64,000 nucleotides of DNA from Micromonospora sp. NBC_01813 (GCF_035917335.1 NZ_CP109067.1:6261001-6325000); one strand, 5' to 3'; positions 23,272-33,320 are shown, counted from the first letter of the stretch. Translations and numbers: made by a program. The notes: a model not told the origin generated them from the sequence alone.

Positions 23272-24921
23272 GTGGTCCCCGGTGTGGCGCTCGGCGTCGT
23301 GCTGCTGGCCGGTGCGGCCGGCCAGCTCACCGTCTGGGCCGCCGGCAACTGGCTGTGGAACGACGAGACCGCGATCGCCATCAACCTGCGCCGCGGCTTC
23401 CTCGCCCTCACCCGGGGGCTGGAATTCCAACAGGTCGCCCCAGTCGGCTGGCTCTGGCTGGAAAAAACGCTGCTGTACGCCTTCGGCGTCGACGAACGAG
23501 TCCTGCGGCTGCCGTCCCTGGTCGGCATGCTGGCCGTGCTGATCCTCACCGCGGTCATCGCCCACCGGGCGATCGGCCGATGGGCGGCGGTCGTCGCGAC
23601 CGCGCTGATCGCCACCGCGCCGATGATCCTCACCTACGTCGGCGAGCTCAAGCAGTACGCCGTCGAAGCGGCGGTCACCCTGGCTCTGCTGCTGCTCGCC
23701 GAACGCGTCGTGTCGTCACTCCAGGCGCGCGCCCGGTGGGTGCGTGCCGCGCTGCCGGTCGCCGGCTGGGCGGCGGTGACCCTGGTCGCGGTCTTCGTCA
23801 GTCTGACCGCCGTGCTGGCCCTCGCCGGTGCCGTCGCCTTCGCCGGCCTGGCCCTGGCGGTACGCCACCGCTGGCGCGACACCCTGCTGCTGGCCGCCGG
23901 CACGGCCCCGGCGGTCGCCTTCGCCGGCTGGCTGATCCACCGCCGCCGCCAGTATCCGTTCATGCCCGGCCAGGCCGACTACTTCGCCGGCGGCACCCCA
24001 CCGGCCGGGGCCGGCCCGGCCGAGATTCTCGGCTGGCTGCCGCAGATGTGGACCGGCTTCGTCACCGGCACCCTGCACTGGCACCACCCGATGCTGATCC
24101 TGACCCTGCTGCTGGCCGGTCTGGCGGCGCTGACGTGGCGGGGCCGGCCGGTGTGGGCGGCCATGCTCGGCGGCGTACTGCTGATGGGGGTGCTGGCGGC
24201 GGCGGCCCGTGGGCTGCCGCTGGCCGACCGGGTCGCCACCTGGCTGATCGCCCCGACGGTGCTGCTGGTCGTCGCCGGCCTGGATGGCACGGCCCGGCTG
24301 GCCCTGCGGCTGGCCCTGCGGCTGGCACTACGGCGGGCCCGCCGGCCGGCACTGCGGGCCACGACAGGTTGGCGCCGGGCGGCACCGGCGACCCTGGTGC
24401 TGCTGCTGGTCGCCGCCGTCGTGCCGGCGTACGCGGCACCGGCCGCGCAAGCCGCCTACCGGCAGGCGCTCGACCCGCTGGTCAAGGACGCCGGCCCGGC
24501 CGCCCTCGCCGACGTCGCCCGGCAGGTCCAGCCCGGCGACGTCGTGCTGTTCTACTGGTTCAGCTACCGGATGATCGAGTGGTACGGGCCGCAGCACGGG
24601 CTGGCGCCGCGCACCGTTCGGCTCTACCCACCCGATCATGACAACTGCGACCCGCAGCGGCTGGCCGAATGGATCGGCGACGCCCGCCGCGTCTGGTACG
24701 TACACGGCCGCAGCCTCAGCGGCGAGCCCCGCGACTACCCGCAGCGCGTCGCCGCCGCGCTCGCCGCGCAGGGCACCATCGCGGCGGTACGCACGTTCCC
24801 GCACGACCGGTGGGCCGGCTCGACCGGCAGCTGGGTGCTGGTCGACCTGACCGCCGGCCCCGACCCGCAGCCACCGCCCGTCGAACCCAGCGAACACTTC
24901 CACTGCCTCGGCCGGTGGTGA
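23272..24921 (+). CDS. GT-C type membrane glycosyltransferase
   Basis: About 549 aa from GTG 23272; a CTG at 23224 overlapping the nuoH stop (CTGA) would add 16 residues. The N-terminal membrane helix is followed by NWLWNDETAIAINLRRGFL, with the acidic pair in the first outer loop that marks GT-C (PMT/GT39/ArnT-like) enzymes using polyprenyl-phosphate sugars. Roughly nine to eleven hydrophobic segments follow, then a soluble C-terminal domain (DVVLFYWFSYRMIEWYGPQHG, RVWYVHGRS). A 12-base tandem repeat encodes RLALRLALRLALR near residue 342. It is unusual inside a nuo cluster; the job may be cell-envelope glycosylation (inference). Confidence 0.8.
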   Translation: MVPGVALGVVLLAGAAGQLTVWAAGNWLWNDETAIAINLRRGFLALTRGLEFQQVAPVGWLWLEKTLLYAFGVDERVLRLPSLVGMLAVLILTAVIAHRAIGRWAAVVATALIATAPMILTYVGELKQYAVEAAVTLALLLLAERVVSSLQARARWVRAALPVAGWAAVTLVAVFVSLTAVLALAGAVAFAGLALAVRHRWRDTLLLAAGTAPAVAFAGWLIHRRRQYPFMPGQADYFAGGTPPAGAGPAEILGWLPQMWTGFVTGTLHWHHPMLILTLLLAGLAALTWRGRPVWAAMLGGVLLMGVLAAAARGLPLADRVATWLIAPTVLLVVAGLDGTARLALRLALRLALRRARRPALRATTGWRRAAPATLVLLLVAAVVPAYAAPAAQAAYRQALDPLVKDAGPAALADVARQVQPGDVVLFYWFSYRMIEWYGPQHGLAPRTVRLYPPDHDNCDPQRLAEWIGDARRVWYVHGRSLSGEPRDYPQRVAAALAAQGTIAAVRTFPHDRWAGSTGSWVLVDLTAGPDPQPPPVEPSEHFHCLGRW

Positions 24922-25001
24922 ACTCATGAGATCAGAAGCTCGCGTGGGCGTGCCCGATTCGGCAGGATGAGCCACATGGATGGACACGGCGGGCGAGCGG
25001 G

Positions 25002-25577
25002 ATGAGCGACAAGGAGCACGGCAGCGGGCACGGCGAGGGTCTGTTGAAGGGCCTGGCGACCACCTTCAAGACGATGGTCACCCCGGCCCACACCCAGCAG
25101 TACCCGGATGTGGCCCCGGAGCTGCCGCCGCGGAGCCGTGGGGTGATCGCCCTGCTGGCGGAGAACTGCACGGTCTGCATGCTCTGCGCCCGGGAGTGTC
25201 CCGACTGGTGCATCTACATCGACTCGCACAAGGAGGAGGTGTCGGTGCCGGGGGCGGCACGGGCGCGGCAGCGCAACGTGCTGGACAAGTTCGACATCGA
25301 CTTCTCGCTCTGCATGTACTGCGGCATCTGCATCGAGGTGTGTCCGTTCGACGCGCTCTACTGGTCGCCCGAGTTCGAGTACGCCGAGTACGACATCCGT
25401 AACCTGCTGCACGACAAGGAGCACCTCGGCGAGTGGATGGCCAGCGTGCCGCCGCCGCCGGCGCACGATCCGAACGGTGAACCGGCCAAGGAGGAGACCA
25501 CCGCCGCCCGCAAGGCCGCCGGACCTGCCGCCGGGGCCGGCCGGGCCGCCGGACCGGCTGGCGGGGCGTCGGCGTGA
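25002..25577 (+). CDS. nuoI: NADH-quinone oxidoreductase subunit I (NuoI)
   Basis: 191 aa. Two 4Fe-4S ferredoxin motifs, [13 protein letters not shown] and [14 protein letters not shown], carry clusters N6a/N6b; [15 protein letters not shown] is a typical NuoI segment. The C-terminal 40 residues are an Ala/Gly-rich tail. It begins about 80 bases after the glycosyltransferase and overlaps nuoJ by four bases. Confidence 0.95.
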   Translation: MSDKEHGSGHGEGLLKGLATTFKTMVTPAHTQQYPDVAPELPPRSRGVIALLAENCTVCMLCARECPDWCIYIDSHKEEVSVPGAARARQRNVLDKFDIDFSLCMYCGICIEVCPFDALYWSPEFEYAEYDIRNLLHDKEHLGEWMASVPPPPAHDPNGEPAKEETTAARKAAGPAAGAGRAAGPAGGASA

Positions 25578-26131
25578 CCGGGGCGGACGTGCTGCTGCTC
25601 GCCCTCGGCGCGGTCGCCGTCGGCGCCGGCTTCCTGGTGGTGACCACCGCGCACATCGTGCGCGCCGGCCTCTACCTCGTCGCCTGCCTCGGCGCGGTAG
25701 CCGGCAGCTACCTGGTGCTCGCCGCCGAGCTGGTCGCCTGGGTGCAGGTGCTGATCTACGTCGGCGCGGTGGTGGTGCTGCTGCTGTTCGCGGTGATGCT
25801 CACCCGGGCACCGATCGGGGCGGCCGACGACCTGGACCGCCCCGGCTGGCCGGCCGCGCTGATCGGCGGCGGGGCCGGGCTGGGGCTGGCAGCGTTGTTC
25901 GTCGACGCCTACCGCTGGTCCAGCGTGGAACTGCCCGACGTCGGCACCGCCGAGCGCCTCGGTACGGTGATCTTCGGCAGCTGGGTGCTGCCGTTCGAGG
26001 TGCTGTCGGTGCTGCTGCTGTCGGCGCTGATCGGGGCGATCGTGCTGTCCCGCCCCGACGTCGGAGCAGCACCCGCCGCCGGCTCGCCGCCCGACAGCGG
26101 GGCGCCGGTTGAGCCGGGCGGGCGCGGCTGA
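25574..26131 (+). CDS. nuoJ: NADH-quinone oxidoreductase subunit J (NuoJ)
   Basis: 185 aa, five hydrophobic segments. Family features: [47 protein letters not shown] (in two runs) including the helix with the pi-bulge Gly-rich stretch ([10 protein letters not shown]) important for energy coupling. GTG start within nuoI's stop (GTGA). It shares one base with nuoK. Confidence 0.94.
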   Translation: MTGADVLLLALGAVAVGAGFLVVTTAHIVRAGLYLVACLGAVAGSYLVLAAELVAWVQVLIYVGAVVVLLLFAVMLTRAPIGAADDLDRPGWPAALIGGGAGLGLAALFVDAYRWSSVELPDVGTAERLGTVIFGSWVLPFEVLSVLLLSALIGAIVLSRPDVGAAPAAGSPPDSGAPVEPGGRG

Positions 26132-26502
26132 TGCGCCCGGTCATCCCGTACGTCGTCGCGGCCCTGCTCTTCGGCCTCGGCGTGTTCGGCGTGCTGCGCC
26201 GACGCAACGCCGTACTGCTGCTCATGTCGGTCGAGTTGATGCTCAACGCGGTCAACCTGATCCTGGTCACCGCCGACACGACGGTGCGCGGCGCCCTGCC
26301 GTACAGCGGGCAGACCTTCGCCCTGTTCATCATCGTCATCGCCGCCGCCGAGGTGGGCGTCGGGCTGGCGATCGTGCTGCACCTGTACCGGCTGCGGGCC
26401 AGCGTCGTCGTCGACGAAGTCCCACTCGACGCGGCCGACCCGCCTGCTCCGGGCGACGCGGACGCCGGCACCGCCGCCGATGATCGGGAGGTGGCCCGGT
26501 GA
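26131..26502 (+). CDS. nuoK: NADH-quinone oxidoreductase subunit K (NuoK)
   Basis: 123 aa, three membrane helices. Proton-channel glutamates are retained in SVELMLNAVNL and in AAAEVGVGLAI. The C-terminal 25 residues are an acidic Asp/Ala-rich extension absent in E. coli NuoK (about 100 aa). Confidence 0.94.
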   Translation: MRPVIPYVVAALLFGLGVFGVLRRRNAVLLLMSVELMLNAVNLILVTADTTVRGALPYSGQTFALFIIVIAAAEVGVGLAIVLHLYRLRASVVVDEVPLDAADPPAPGDADAGTAADDREVAR

Positions 26503-28451
26503 ACCCGGCCGCGCTCGGCTACCTGCTGCCCGCCGCGCCGTTCGTCGCGGCGGTCATCGGCCTGCTGCTGTCGCTACGCGGCGGATCCGGTGCGGCGGGT
26601 CGGTCGGCCCCGGCCGGCGCGGCGGCCCGGCGGGTCGCCGCCGGCCTCGGTATCGGCGGGGCCGCCGTCGCGCTGGGCGCGGCCGTCGCCCTGCTGGCCT
26701 CCGGACCAGACACAACCGACAGTGGTACGGGCTGGCTGGACATCGGCGGACTGCTGGTCACCTTCGGCGTACGGCTGGACGGGCCGGCTGCCCTGGTCGC
26801 CGTCGCGGTCGGCGCGGTAGCGCTCGCCGTACAGGTGTATTCGACGGCCTACCTCGCCGACGACGACCGCTACCCGGTGTACGCGGCCCAGGTCAGCCTC
26901 TTCACCGCCGCGATGCTGCTGGTCGTCGTCGCCGGTGACCTGATCATGCTGCTGATCGGCTGGGAGGTGATGGGCGCCTGCTCGTACCTGCTGATCGCGC
27001 ACGACCGGCGGCTGCCGGAGGCCCCGGCGGCGGCGATGAAGGCGTTCCTGGTCACCCGGGTCGGTGACGTCGGCTTCCTGCTCGGCATCGCGGTGCTCGG
27101 CGTCGGCGCCGGCAGTTTCCGGATCGCCGAGGTGCTCGCCCACGACTACCCGCCGGCTGTGTCGACCACGGCCGCGCTGCTGCTGCTCGCCGGGGTGGCC
27201 GGCAAGAGCGCCCAGTTCCCGCTGCACACCTGGCTGCCGGACGCGATGGCCGGCCCGACGCCGATCTCCGCGCTGATCCACGCCGCGACCATGGTCGCCG
27301 CCGGCGTGTACGTGGTGATCCGGCTCTACCCGGTCTTCGTCGCCGCCCCGGCCGCGCTGGTGGTGCTCGGCGTACTCGGGGTGGTCACCCTGCTGCTCGG
27401 TGCGTTGGCGGCGACCGCTCAGGATGACATCAAACGGGTACTGGCCTGGTCGACGGTGTCCCAGCTGGGCTACCTGACCGGGGCGCTGGCGGTCGGCTCG
27501 CCACCGGCCGCGTTGTTCCACCTGCTCACCCACGCCGCGTTCAAGGCGTTGCTGTTTCTCGTCGCCGGCTGCGTGATCCACGCGGTCGGCAGCAACCTGA
27601 TGTCGGCGATGGGCGGGCTGCGTCGGCCGATGCCGGTCACCTTCGGCGCGGCGGCGGTCGGGCTCGGCGCGCTCGCCGGTCTGCCGCCGCTGGCCGGCTT
27701 CTGGAGCAAGGAGAGCGTGCTGTACGCGGCCGCCGAAGCGGCCCGGCATCCGGGCGACGGGCCGGTGCCGGCGTGGCTGGGCTGGCTGGTCTGGCTGGCG
27801 GGTCTCGCCGGGGTGGCGCTCACCGCCTGGTACGCCACCCGGCTGCTGCTGCGTACCTTCTTCGGACCGTCCCGGGTCCCCGCCGACCGGCACCCGCACG
27901 ATCCGCCGGCGGCGATGCGCTGGCCGGTGCTGGCGCTGACCGTGCCGAGCGTGCTGCTCGGCCTGGCGGTGTTCAGCCCGACGGTCCGGGACCTGCTGGG
28001 TGGCAGCGCCGAGCTGGCCCCGCACTTCGGCCTCGACCTGGTGCTGCCGTTGCTGCTGCTCGCGGTGGGCGCGGGCTGGGCGGGGTGGCTGTATCGGCGG
28101 GACCCGGCCGCCGACCCGGCCCGGGTGCTGGGCCCGCTGCGGCCGGCGTTCGCGGCCGGGTTCTGGTTCGACTCGGTGCAGCGCACCCTGGTGGTACGCC
28201 CGGTGGTGGCGTTGGCCGGGTGGGTGCGGGTCGGGGACGAGTCCGGGGTGGACGGCGCGGTGACCGGCGTCGGCCGGGGCGTCGGCGGGCTGGCCGGCAT
28301 CCTGAGCCGCTGGCACGCCGCCCGACTGCCCCGCGCGGTCACCCTGGCCCTGGCCGGCGCCCTGCTGCTGGCGTTGGCGGCAGCGGTCCTCCTCACCTCC
28401 CCGACGATCTTGCAGTTATCGAGAGGATTTGTCTACTTTGTCCAACGATAA
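26499..28451 (+). CDS. nuoL: NADH-quinone oxidoreductase subunit L (NuoL), tail altered by a palindrome
   Basis: 650 aa, antiporter-like subunit. Conserved GWEVMGACSYLLI, TRVGDVGFLLG, FPLHTWLPDAMAGPTPISALIHAATMVAAGVY (lysine/histidine channel region, two runs), DIKRVLAWSTVSQLGY and FKALLFL are present. GTG start overlaps nuoK (GTGA). The last 17 codons (TILQLSRGFVYFVQR) are written by a 68-bp palindromic element and the stop lies in its right arm, so the native C-terminus was probably altered or extended. Confidence 0.94.
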   Translation: MNPAALGYLLPAAPFVAAVIGLLLSLRGGSGAAGRSAPAGAAARRVAAGLGIGGAAVALGAAVALLASGPDTTDSGTGWLDIGGLLVTFGVRLDGPAALVAVAVGAVALAVQVYSTAYLADDDRYPVYAAQVSLFTAAMLLVVVAGDLIMLLIGWEVMGACSYLLIAHDRRLPEAPAAAMKAFLVTRVGDVGFLLGIAVLGVGAGSFRIAEVLAHDYPPAVSTTAALLLLAGVAGKSAQFPLHTWLPDAMAGPTPISALIHAATMVAAGVYVVIRLYPVFVAAPAALVVLGVLGVVTLLLGALAATAQDDIKRVLAWSTVSQLGYLTGALAVGSPPAALFHLLTHAAFKALLFLVAGCVIHAVGSNLMSAMGGLRRPMPVTFGAAAVGLGALAGLPPLAGFWSKESVLYAAAEAARHPGDGPVPAWLGWLVWLAGLAGVALTAWYATRLLLRTFFGPSRVPADRHPHDPPAAMRWPVLALTVPSVLLGLAVFSPTVRDLLGGSAELAPHFGLDLVLPLLLLAVGAGWAGWLYRRDPAADPARVLGPLRPAFAAGFWFDSVQRTLVVRPVVALAGWVRVGDESGVDGAVTGVGRGVGGLAGILSRWHAARLPRAVTLALAGALLLALAAAVLLTSPTILQLSRGFVYFVQR

Positions 28452-28467
28452 CTGCAAGATCGTCGGG
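28400..28467. repeat. Perfect 22-bp inverted repeat with 24-nt loop at nuoL end
   Basis: Arms 28400-28421 and 28446-28467 are exact reverse complements (outer end CCCGACGATCTTGCAG). It spans the nuoL 3' end and the short nuoL-nuoM space and is less GC-rich in the loop (TTTGTCTACTTTGTCC). The form fits a small palindromic dispersed element (REP/MITE-like) or a processing/attenuation hairpin inside the operon. Confidence 0.75.
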
Positions 28468-28492
28468 ATCTTGAGGGGAGGCGGGTGCTGCC

Positions 28493-30142
28493 GTGTACGC
28501 CGATGACGCGATGACCCTCGGACAGCTCGCCCTGCTGGCCGTGCTGGTCCTGCCGGCGCTCGGGGCGCTGCTGCTCGCCCTGCCCGTCGGCGGCGACCGA
28601 GCCGGCCGGATCGTCGGCACCGGCTTCGCCGCCCTGGCGTTCCTGGCCAGCCTGCCGCTGATCGGCGACCCGGCCGGTGCCGGCTGGTTCACGTACGGCC
28701 CGGAGTCCGGACCCCCCGGGGTCGTGCCGTGGCATCAGATCGACCTGCCCTGGGTGCCGGCGCTGGACCTACGGTTCCACCTCGGCGTCGACGGCATCTC
28801 GTACCCGCTGGTGCTGCTCACCACCGCGCTCACGCTGCTCTGCTGCGGCTACACGATCTGGCGGGCACCGCACAGCGGCTCCGACAGTGGCGACTCGGGC
28901 CGCGGCGGCTCGGGTCGCTCCGGCCGGGCGCTGATCGCGCTGCTGCTGGTCATCGAAGTCGGCATCGTCGGCACCTTCCTCGCCCTCGACCTGGTGCTGT
29001 TCTTCGTCTTCTTCGAAGTCGTCCTACTGCCGATGTACGCGATCATCGCCGGCTGGGGCGGCAGCGGCGACCGCGCCGCCGACGGCAGCGACCGAGCCGA
29101 CAGCTCGCCGGCCGACAGCGCGCACCGGCGGGCGGCAACCAAGTTCGCCATCTACACCCTGGCCGGGTCGGTGCTGCTGCTGGTCGGCGTGGTGACCGTG
29201 GTGACCGCCGCCGGCACCGCCGACCTGACGATCCTCACCGGCGGCGGCGAATCCGGCGGCGGCGAACTCACCCGCGGCACCCAGCTTGCCGCGTTCACGC
29301 TGCTCGCGCTCGCCTTCGCGATCAAGGCCCCGCTGTGGCCGCTGCACACCTGGCTGCCCGACGCGCACAGTCAGGCACCCACCGTCGGCAGCGTCATCCT
29401 CGCCGGGGTGCTGCTCAAAATGGGCACGTACGGCCTGATCCGGGTCGCCGTCGGCGTCGCGCCGGAGGGAGCCCGTTGGGCCGCCCCGGTGCTCGGCACC
29501 CTCGCCGTCGTCGCGATCATCGTCGGCTCGCTGGTGTGCCTGGCGCAGACCGAACTCAAACGGCTCATCGCGTACTCCAGCGTCGGCCACATGGGCTTCG
29601 TGCTGCTCGGCATCGCCACGCTCAGCGCCACCGGCATCCAGGCCGCGCTGATCGGCAACATCGCCCACGGCGTCATCACCGGTCTGCTGTTCTTCCTCGC
29701 CAGCGCGATCAAGGACCGCTTCCACACTGGCGAACTGGCCGCGCTCGGCGGGCTACGCGAGCAGTCACCGGCGCTCGCCGGTCTGCTCGGCTACGCCGCG
29801 ATCGCCTCCCTCGGCCTGCCCGGCCTGGCCGGCTTCTGGGGCGAGGCGTTCGCCGTGGTCGCCGCGCTGCAACGCGGCGGCGTGCTGTGGACGACCCTGG
29901 CGGTGCTGGCGGCGGTCGGGGCGGCACTGACCGCCGCGTACCTGCTGCGGATGCTGCGCCGCGTCGTGCACGGCCCGCCAGGACCAGCGGTACGGGCAAC
30001 ACCGGCCGGTCCGATCACCCGACCAGAGGCGCTCGCCTGGGCACCACTGATCGTGGCGACCCTGGCGATCGGGCTGCTGCCGGTGCTGGTGCTCGGCGTC
30101 GCCGAGGTGCCGGTGCAGAGCCTGCTGGAGGTGATCCGGTGA
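28493..30142 (+). CDS. nuoM: NADH-quinone oxidoreductase subunit M (NuoM)
   Basis: 549 aa, antiporter-like subunit. FHLGVDGISYPLVLLT, LVLFFVFFEVVLLPMYAIIAGWGG (two runs), FAIKAPLWPLHTWLPDAHSQAPT, LKRLIAYSSVGHMGFVLLG and LPGLAGFWGEAF are diagnostic. Two Ser/Asp/Gly-rich loop insertions (SDSGDSGRGGSGRSGR and DRAADGSDRADSSPADS) lengthen it. GTG start with GAGGGGAGG upstream; overlaps nuoN by four bases. Confidence 0.95.
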   Translation: MYADDAMTLGQLALLAVLVLPALGALLLALPVGGDRAGRIVGTGFAALAFLASLPLIGDPAGAGWFTYGPESGPPGVVPWHQIDLPWVPALDLRFHLGVDGISYPLVLLTTALTLLCCGYTIWRAPHSGSDSGDSGRGGSGRSGRALIALLLVIEVGIVGTFLALDLVLFFVFFEVVLLPMYAIIAGWGGSGDRAADGSDRADSSPADSAHRRAATKFAIYTLAGSVLLLVGVVTVVTAAGTADLTILTGGGESGGGELTRGTQLAAFTLLALAFAIKAPLWPLHTWLPDAHSQAPTVGSVILAGVLLKMGTYGLIRVAVGVAPEGARWAAPVLGTLAVVAIIVGSLVCLAQTELKRLIAYSSVGHMGFVLLGIATLSATGIQAALIGNIAHGVITGLLFFLASAIKDRFHTGELAALGGLREQSPALAGLLGYAAIASLGLPGLAGFWGEAFAVVAALQRGGVLWTTLAVLAAVGAALTAAYLLRMLRRVVHGPPGPAVRATPAGPITRPEALAWAPLIVATLAIGLLPVLVLGVAEVPVQSLLEVIR

Positions 30143-31719
30143 TCGGCGAAGCATCGGCGCAGTCGATCGACCATCTGGCGTTGCTGCCCGCGTACCTGGC
30201 GGCCGTCACCGCCGTACTGGTGCTGCTGACCGACCTGTTCGTGGCCCGCTGGGCGGCGACGGTGGTCGTTGGCGTGACCGGAGCCGTCGGAGTCACCGTC
30301 GCGGCGGTGTACGCACTCAGCCAGCCGGCGCGGGCGACGTTCTGCGGGCGGCTGTCCGGCCTCGACGTCGGGGACTGGTTCGCCTGCTCGTACCGGGCGG
30401 ACAGCCGGGCGGCCCTGGTCGCGCTGCTGTTCGCCGCGCTGACCGCCGGGGTGCTGGCGTTGTCGGTGCCGACCCTGCGGACGGGGACCGTGCCGGCGGG
30501 GGAGTACTGCTTCCTGCTGGCCTGCTCGATGACCGGTGGCGTGGTGCTCGGCGCCGCCGGGGATCTGATCACCCTGATCGTGGCAGTGGAAACGCTCACC
30601 CTGCCGCTGTACATCCTGGTCGGGCTGAACCGGCAACGGGTCGCCTCGGCGGAGGCGGCGGTGACGTTCTTCGTCGTCAGTGTGGCGTCGACAGCGGTGG
30701 CGCTGCTCGGCGCGGCCCTGCTGTACGGCGCGTACGGGGTGGTGCACCTGGACCTGCTGGCCGGCATCAGCGGGCTGGGCGAGACAGCGAGCGTGGTCGT
30801 CGGCGGCTCGGCCGACGGCCAGGCCCGACTGGCTCGGGTCGGTGTGGTGCTGCTGCTGGTCGGGCTGGCGTTCAAGGTGGCAGCGGTGCCGTTGCACGCC
30901 TGGGCGCCGACCACCTACGACGGGGCGCCGTTGCCGGTCGCCGCGTACCTGTCGACCGCGTCGAAGCTGGGCGGCGTGGTGGCGATCGTGGCGGTGGTGA
31001 CCGAAGGGCTCGCGGGGCAGTTGGCGGCGACCGGGCCGGTGCTCGCCGTACTGGCGGTGGCGACGATGACGGTCGGCAACCTGGTGGCGTTGCGGCAGAC
31101 CCGGATGGTCCGGCTGTTGGCGTGGTCGTCGATCGCGCAGGCCGGCTACATCCTGGTGCCGCTGGCGGCGGCCGTTGGGGTCGCCGGCCGGGGCGTCGAG
31201 GAGCAGACGGTCGCCGTCGCCGCCGTCTTCGCGTACACCGTGTTCTTCGTGATTTTGGAGCTGGCGGCCTTCGCCGCGGTGGTGGCGTTGCGGCCGGCGG
31301 GCGGTGACGGCGGGACGATCGCCGAGTACGCGGGTGCGGCGCGCCGCCGGCCGTGGGTCGGTGCCGCGCTGGTGTTCGCGTTGATCGGGTTGGCCGGGCT
31401 GCCGCCTGGCCTGGCCGGGCTGTTCGCCAAGGTGACGGTGGTCCGGTCGCTGCTGGTCGGCGGGGCCGGCTGGCTGGCGTTGGTGGTGGCGGCCAACGCG
31501 GTGCTCGGCCTGGTCTACTACCTGCGGGTCAGTGCCACCCTGTACGCCCGGCCGCCAGCCGGTGCTGCACCACCGGACGGCCGGCCTGTCGGTGCCGGGG
31601 CCAGTGCCGGTGGTGGTGCGGTGGCCTGGCCGGTGGCGGTAGTGCTGGTCGCCGCGACGATTCTGGCCGTTCTGCTCGGTTTCGCCCCGCAGGTGGTCTT
31701 CGACGCAGTGGCCGGCTGA
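30139..31719 (+). CDS. nuoN: NADH-quinone oxidoreductase subunit N (NuoN)
   Basis: 526 aa, third antiporter-like subunit and last gene of the cluster. ETLTLPLYILVGLNR, FKVAAVPLHAWAPTTYDGAPLPVAAYLSTASK (two runs), TRMVRLLAWSSIAQAGYIL and LAGLPPGLAGLFAK match NuoN. GTG sits inside nuoM's stop (GTGA). About 14 hydrophobic segments. Confidence 0.95.
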   Translation: MIGEASAQSIDHLALLPAYLAAVTAVLVLLTDLFVARWAATVVVGVTGAVGVTVAAVYALSQPARATFCGRLSGLDVGDWFACSYRADSRAALVALLFAALTAGVLALSVPTLRTGTVPAGEYCFLLACSMTGGVVLGAAGDLITLIVAVETLTLPLYILVGLNRQRVASAEAAVTFFVVSVASTAVALLGAALLYGAYGVVHLDLLAGISGLGETASVVVGGSADGQARLARVGVVLLLVGLAFKVAAVPLHAWAPTTYDGAPLPVAAYLSTASKLGGVVAIVAVVTEGLAGQLAATGPVLAVLAVATMTVGNLVALRQTRMVRLLAWSSIAQAGYILVPLAAAVGVAGRGVEEQTVAVAAVFAYTVFFVILELAAFAAVVALRPAGGDGGTIAEYAGAARRRPWVGAALVFALIGLAGLPPGLAGLFAKVTVVRSLLVGGAGWLALVVAANAVLGLVYYLRVSATLYARPPAGAAPPDGRPVGAGASAGGGAVAWPVAVVLVAATILAVLLGFAPQVVFDAVAG

Positions 31720-31810
31720 ACGCCGGCACCTAGTGCGCAACTGACCGACCAGCCGGCGTTGAGAAGGGCCTCGCACCCTTCCTACCCGGCGCTGTGACAG
31801 GTCTCGCACT

Positions 31811-31835
31811 CCCCACCCGGCGGAATCGGGTGGGG
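31811..31835 (+). terminator. Probable terminator of the nuo cluster
   Basis: CCCCACCCG (31811-31819) pairs with CGGGTGGGG (31827-31835); the pairing can be extended outward (GCACT...GGTGC). It is about 90 bases after nuoN and before the MFS gene's ribosome site. No T-tract. Confidence 0.5.
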
Positions 31836-31949
31836 GGTGCGGCCGTCCAGGCGTTAGGGTCGGCAGGCCGACCACCCGTTACCGTCGTCGGCCCGCCGGC
31901 CACTTGCTCGACAGCGTCGGTGCCACAACCCAACGCGCAGGAGGCCCCG

Positions 31950-33221
31950 GTGCGAGGGCTACGCAAGTACGCCGAGGTCTGGCGCATCCCGGGCGGACCG
32001 GTCCTGCTGATCCCCGGAGTCGTCGGCCGGCTCAGCATCGGCATGACCCCACTCGCACTGCTCCTGGTGATCAGCGACGTCACCGGCCGGTACTCGCTGG
32101 CCGCCGTGGCCGGCGGAATCTACGCCGTCGCCGGAGCGGTCATCAGCCCGATCGCCGGCCGACTCGCCGACCGGTTCGGCCCCACCCCGGTGCTGCTGGT
32201 CACCGGCACCGCCCACCCGATCGCCCTGATCGCGCTGCTGTTCACCACCCGAGCCGACGCCCCGATCCTGCTGCTCTACCTGATGTCGGCGCTCGCGGGA
32301 GCCAGCTACCCGCCGCTGAGCGCCGCCATCCGGGGTGCCTGGACCAACCTGACCGACCGGGCCAGCGGCCGGCAGGAACTACGCAACACCGCGCTGGCCG
32401 CCGAGACGACCATCTTCGAGTTCGTCTTCATCATCGGCCCGCTGCTGGTGGCCGCCGCGATCGTGGTGGCCGACGCCGCCGCGGCGCTGATCGCCGCCGC
32501 CGTGCTGACCCTGGCCGGCACCCTCGTGGTGGCCCTCGGCGGCGCGATGCGCGGCTGGCGCCCGCACGCCGAAGGTCAGCACGCCCGAGGACTCGGCCCG
32601 CTGCGGGTCCCAGGCTTCCCGGCGCTGCTGCTCTGCGTCGCCGGGCTGGGCATCGCCTTCGGTACGGCCGGCGTCGCCGTGCCCGCGTACGCGTCGCGCA
32701 ACGGTGCCGGAGACGACGGGGGCAGCCTTGCCGGCATCCTGCTCGCCATCTGGGCGGTCGGCAGCGCCAGCGGCGGGATCTACTTCGGCACCCGCCGCCC
32801 CGCCGTCGACGCCACCCGGCAGTTCGCCTGGCTGCTGGGCGCGGTCGCGGCCAGCTTCGTCGTGTACGCGGTGATGCCGCACCCGCTGGCGCTCGGCTCG
32901 GCGCTGCTGCTCGGCGGCGCGGTGATCGCACCGGCGTTGACCGTCGAGAACGCCATGGTCGGCCGGCTCGCCCCGGTCAGCATGCTGAACGAGGCGTACA
33001 CGTGGGTCGCCACCATGGCGATCGGATTCAGCGCGGTGGGTGGGGCGGCCGCCGGCGTGATCGTCGACCGGGCCGGCGGACCGGCGGTGGCGTTCCTGTT
33101 CGCCGGCGCGGCCGTCGCGGTCGCGGCGCTGGTAGCGGCCTGGCCGGCGGGTCCGATCAGCCGGGCCGAGGCCCGGTCAGTGGTCGACCCCGACCGCGTG
33201 CTGCTGCGTGAAACTGCCTGA
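31950..33221 (+). CDS. Major facilitator superfamily transporter
   Basis: 423 aa from GTG 31950, which has CAGGAGG five bases upstream; the frame is open upstream to 31794 without a better site. Twelve hydrophobic segments are visible. The MFS loop 2-3 motif is [14 protein letters not shown]. Further [20 protein letters not shown] and [20 protein letters not shown] resemble a group of actinobacterial MFS proteins of unknown substrate. Convergent with yajQ across a shared terminator. Confidence 0.87.
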   Translation: MRGLRKYAEVWRIPGGPVLLIPGVVGRLSIGMTPLALLLVISDVTGRYSLAAVAGGIYAVAGAVISPIAGRLADRFGPTPVLLVTGTAHPIALIALLFTTRADAPILLLYLMSALAGASYPPLSAAIRGAWTNLTDRASGRQELRNTALAAETTIFEFVFIIGPLLVAAAIVVADAAAALIAAAVLTLAGTLVVALGGAMRGWRPHAEGQHARGLGPLRVPGFPALLLCVAGLGIAFGTAGVAVPAYASRNGAGDDGGSLAGILLAIWAVGSASGGIYFGTRRPAVDATRQFAWLLGAVAASFVVYAVMPHPLALGSALLLGGAVIAPALTVENAMVGRLAPVSMLNEAYTWVATMAIGFSAVGGAAAGVIVDRAGGPAVAFLFAGAAVAVAALVAAWPAGPISRAEARSVVDPDRVLLRETA

Positions 33222-33280
33222 CCCGTCCCGCCCGCCGGGCGGCGGTAGCGGGTCGCGCAGGGGGAGATGTCTCGCCGAAC

Positions 33281-33320
33281 GTGATCCCCCTGCGGGATTT
33301 TGATCCCGCAGCGGGATCAC
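33281..33320. terminator. Bidirectional terminator between MFS gene and yajQ
   Basis: 18-bp stem (33281-33298 with 33303-33320; GTGATCCC...GGGATCAC) with one mismatch and a TTTG loop, lying between convergent genes. Confidence 0.75.
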
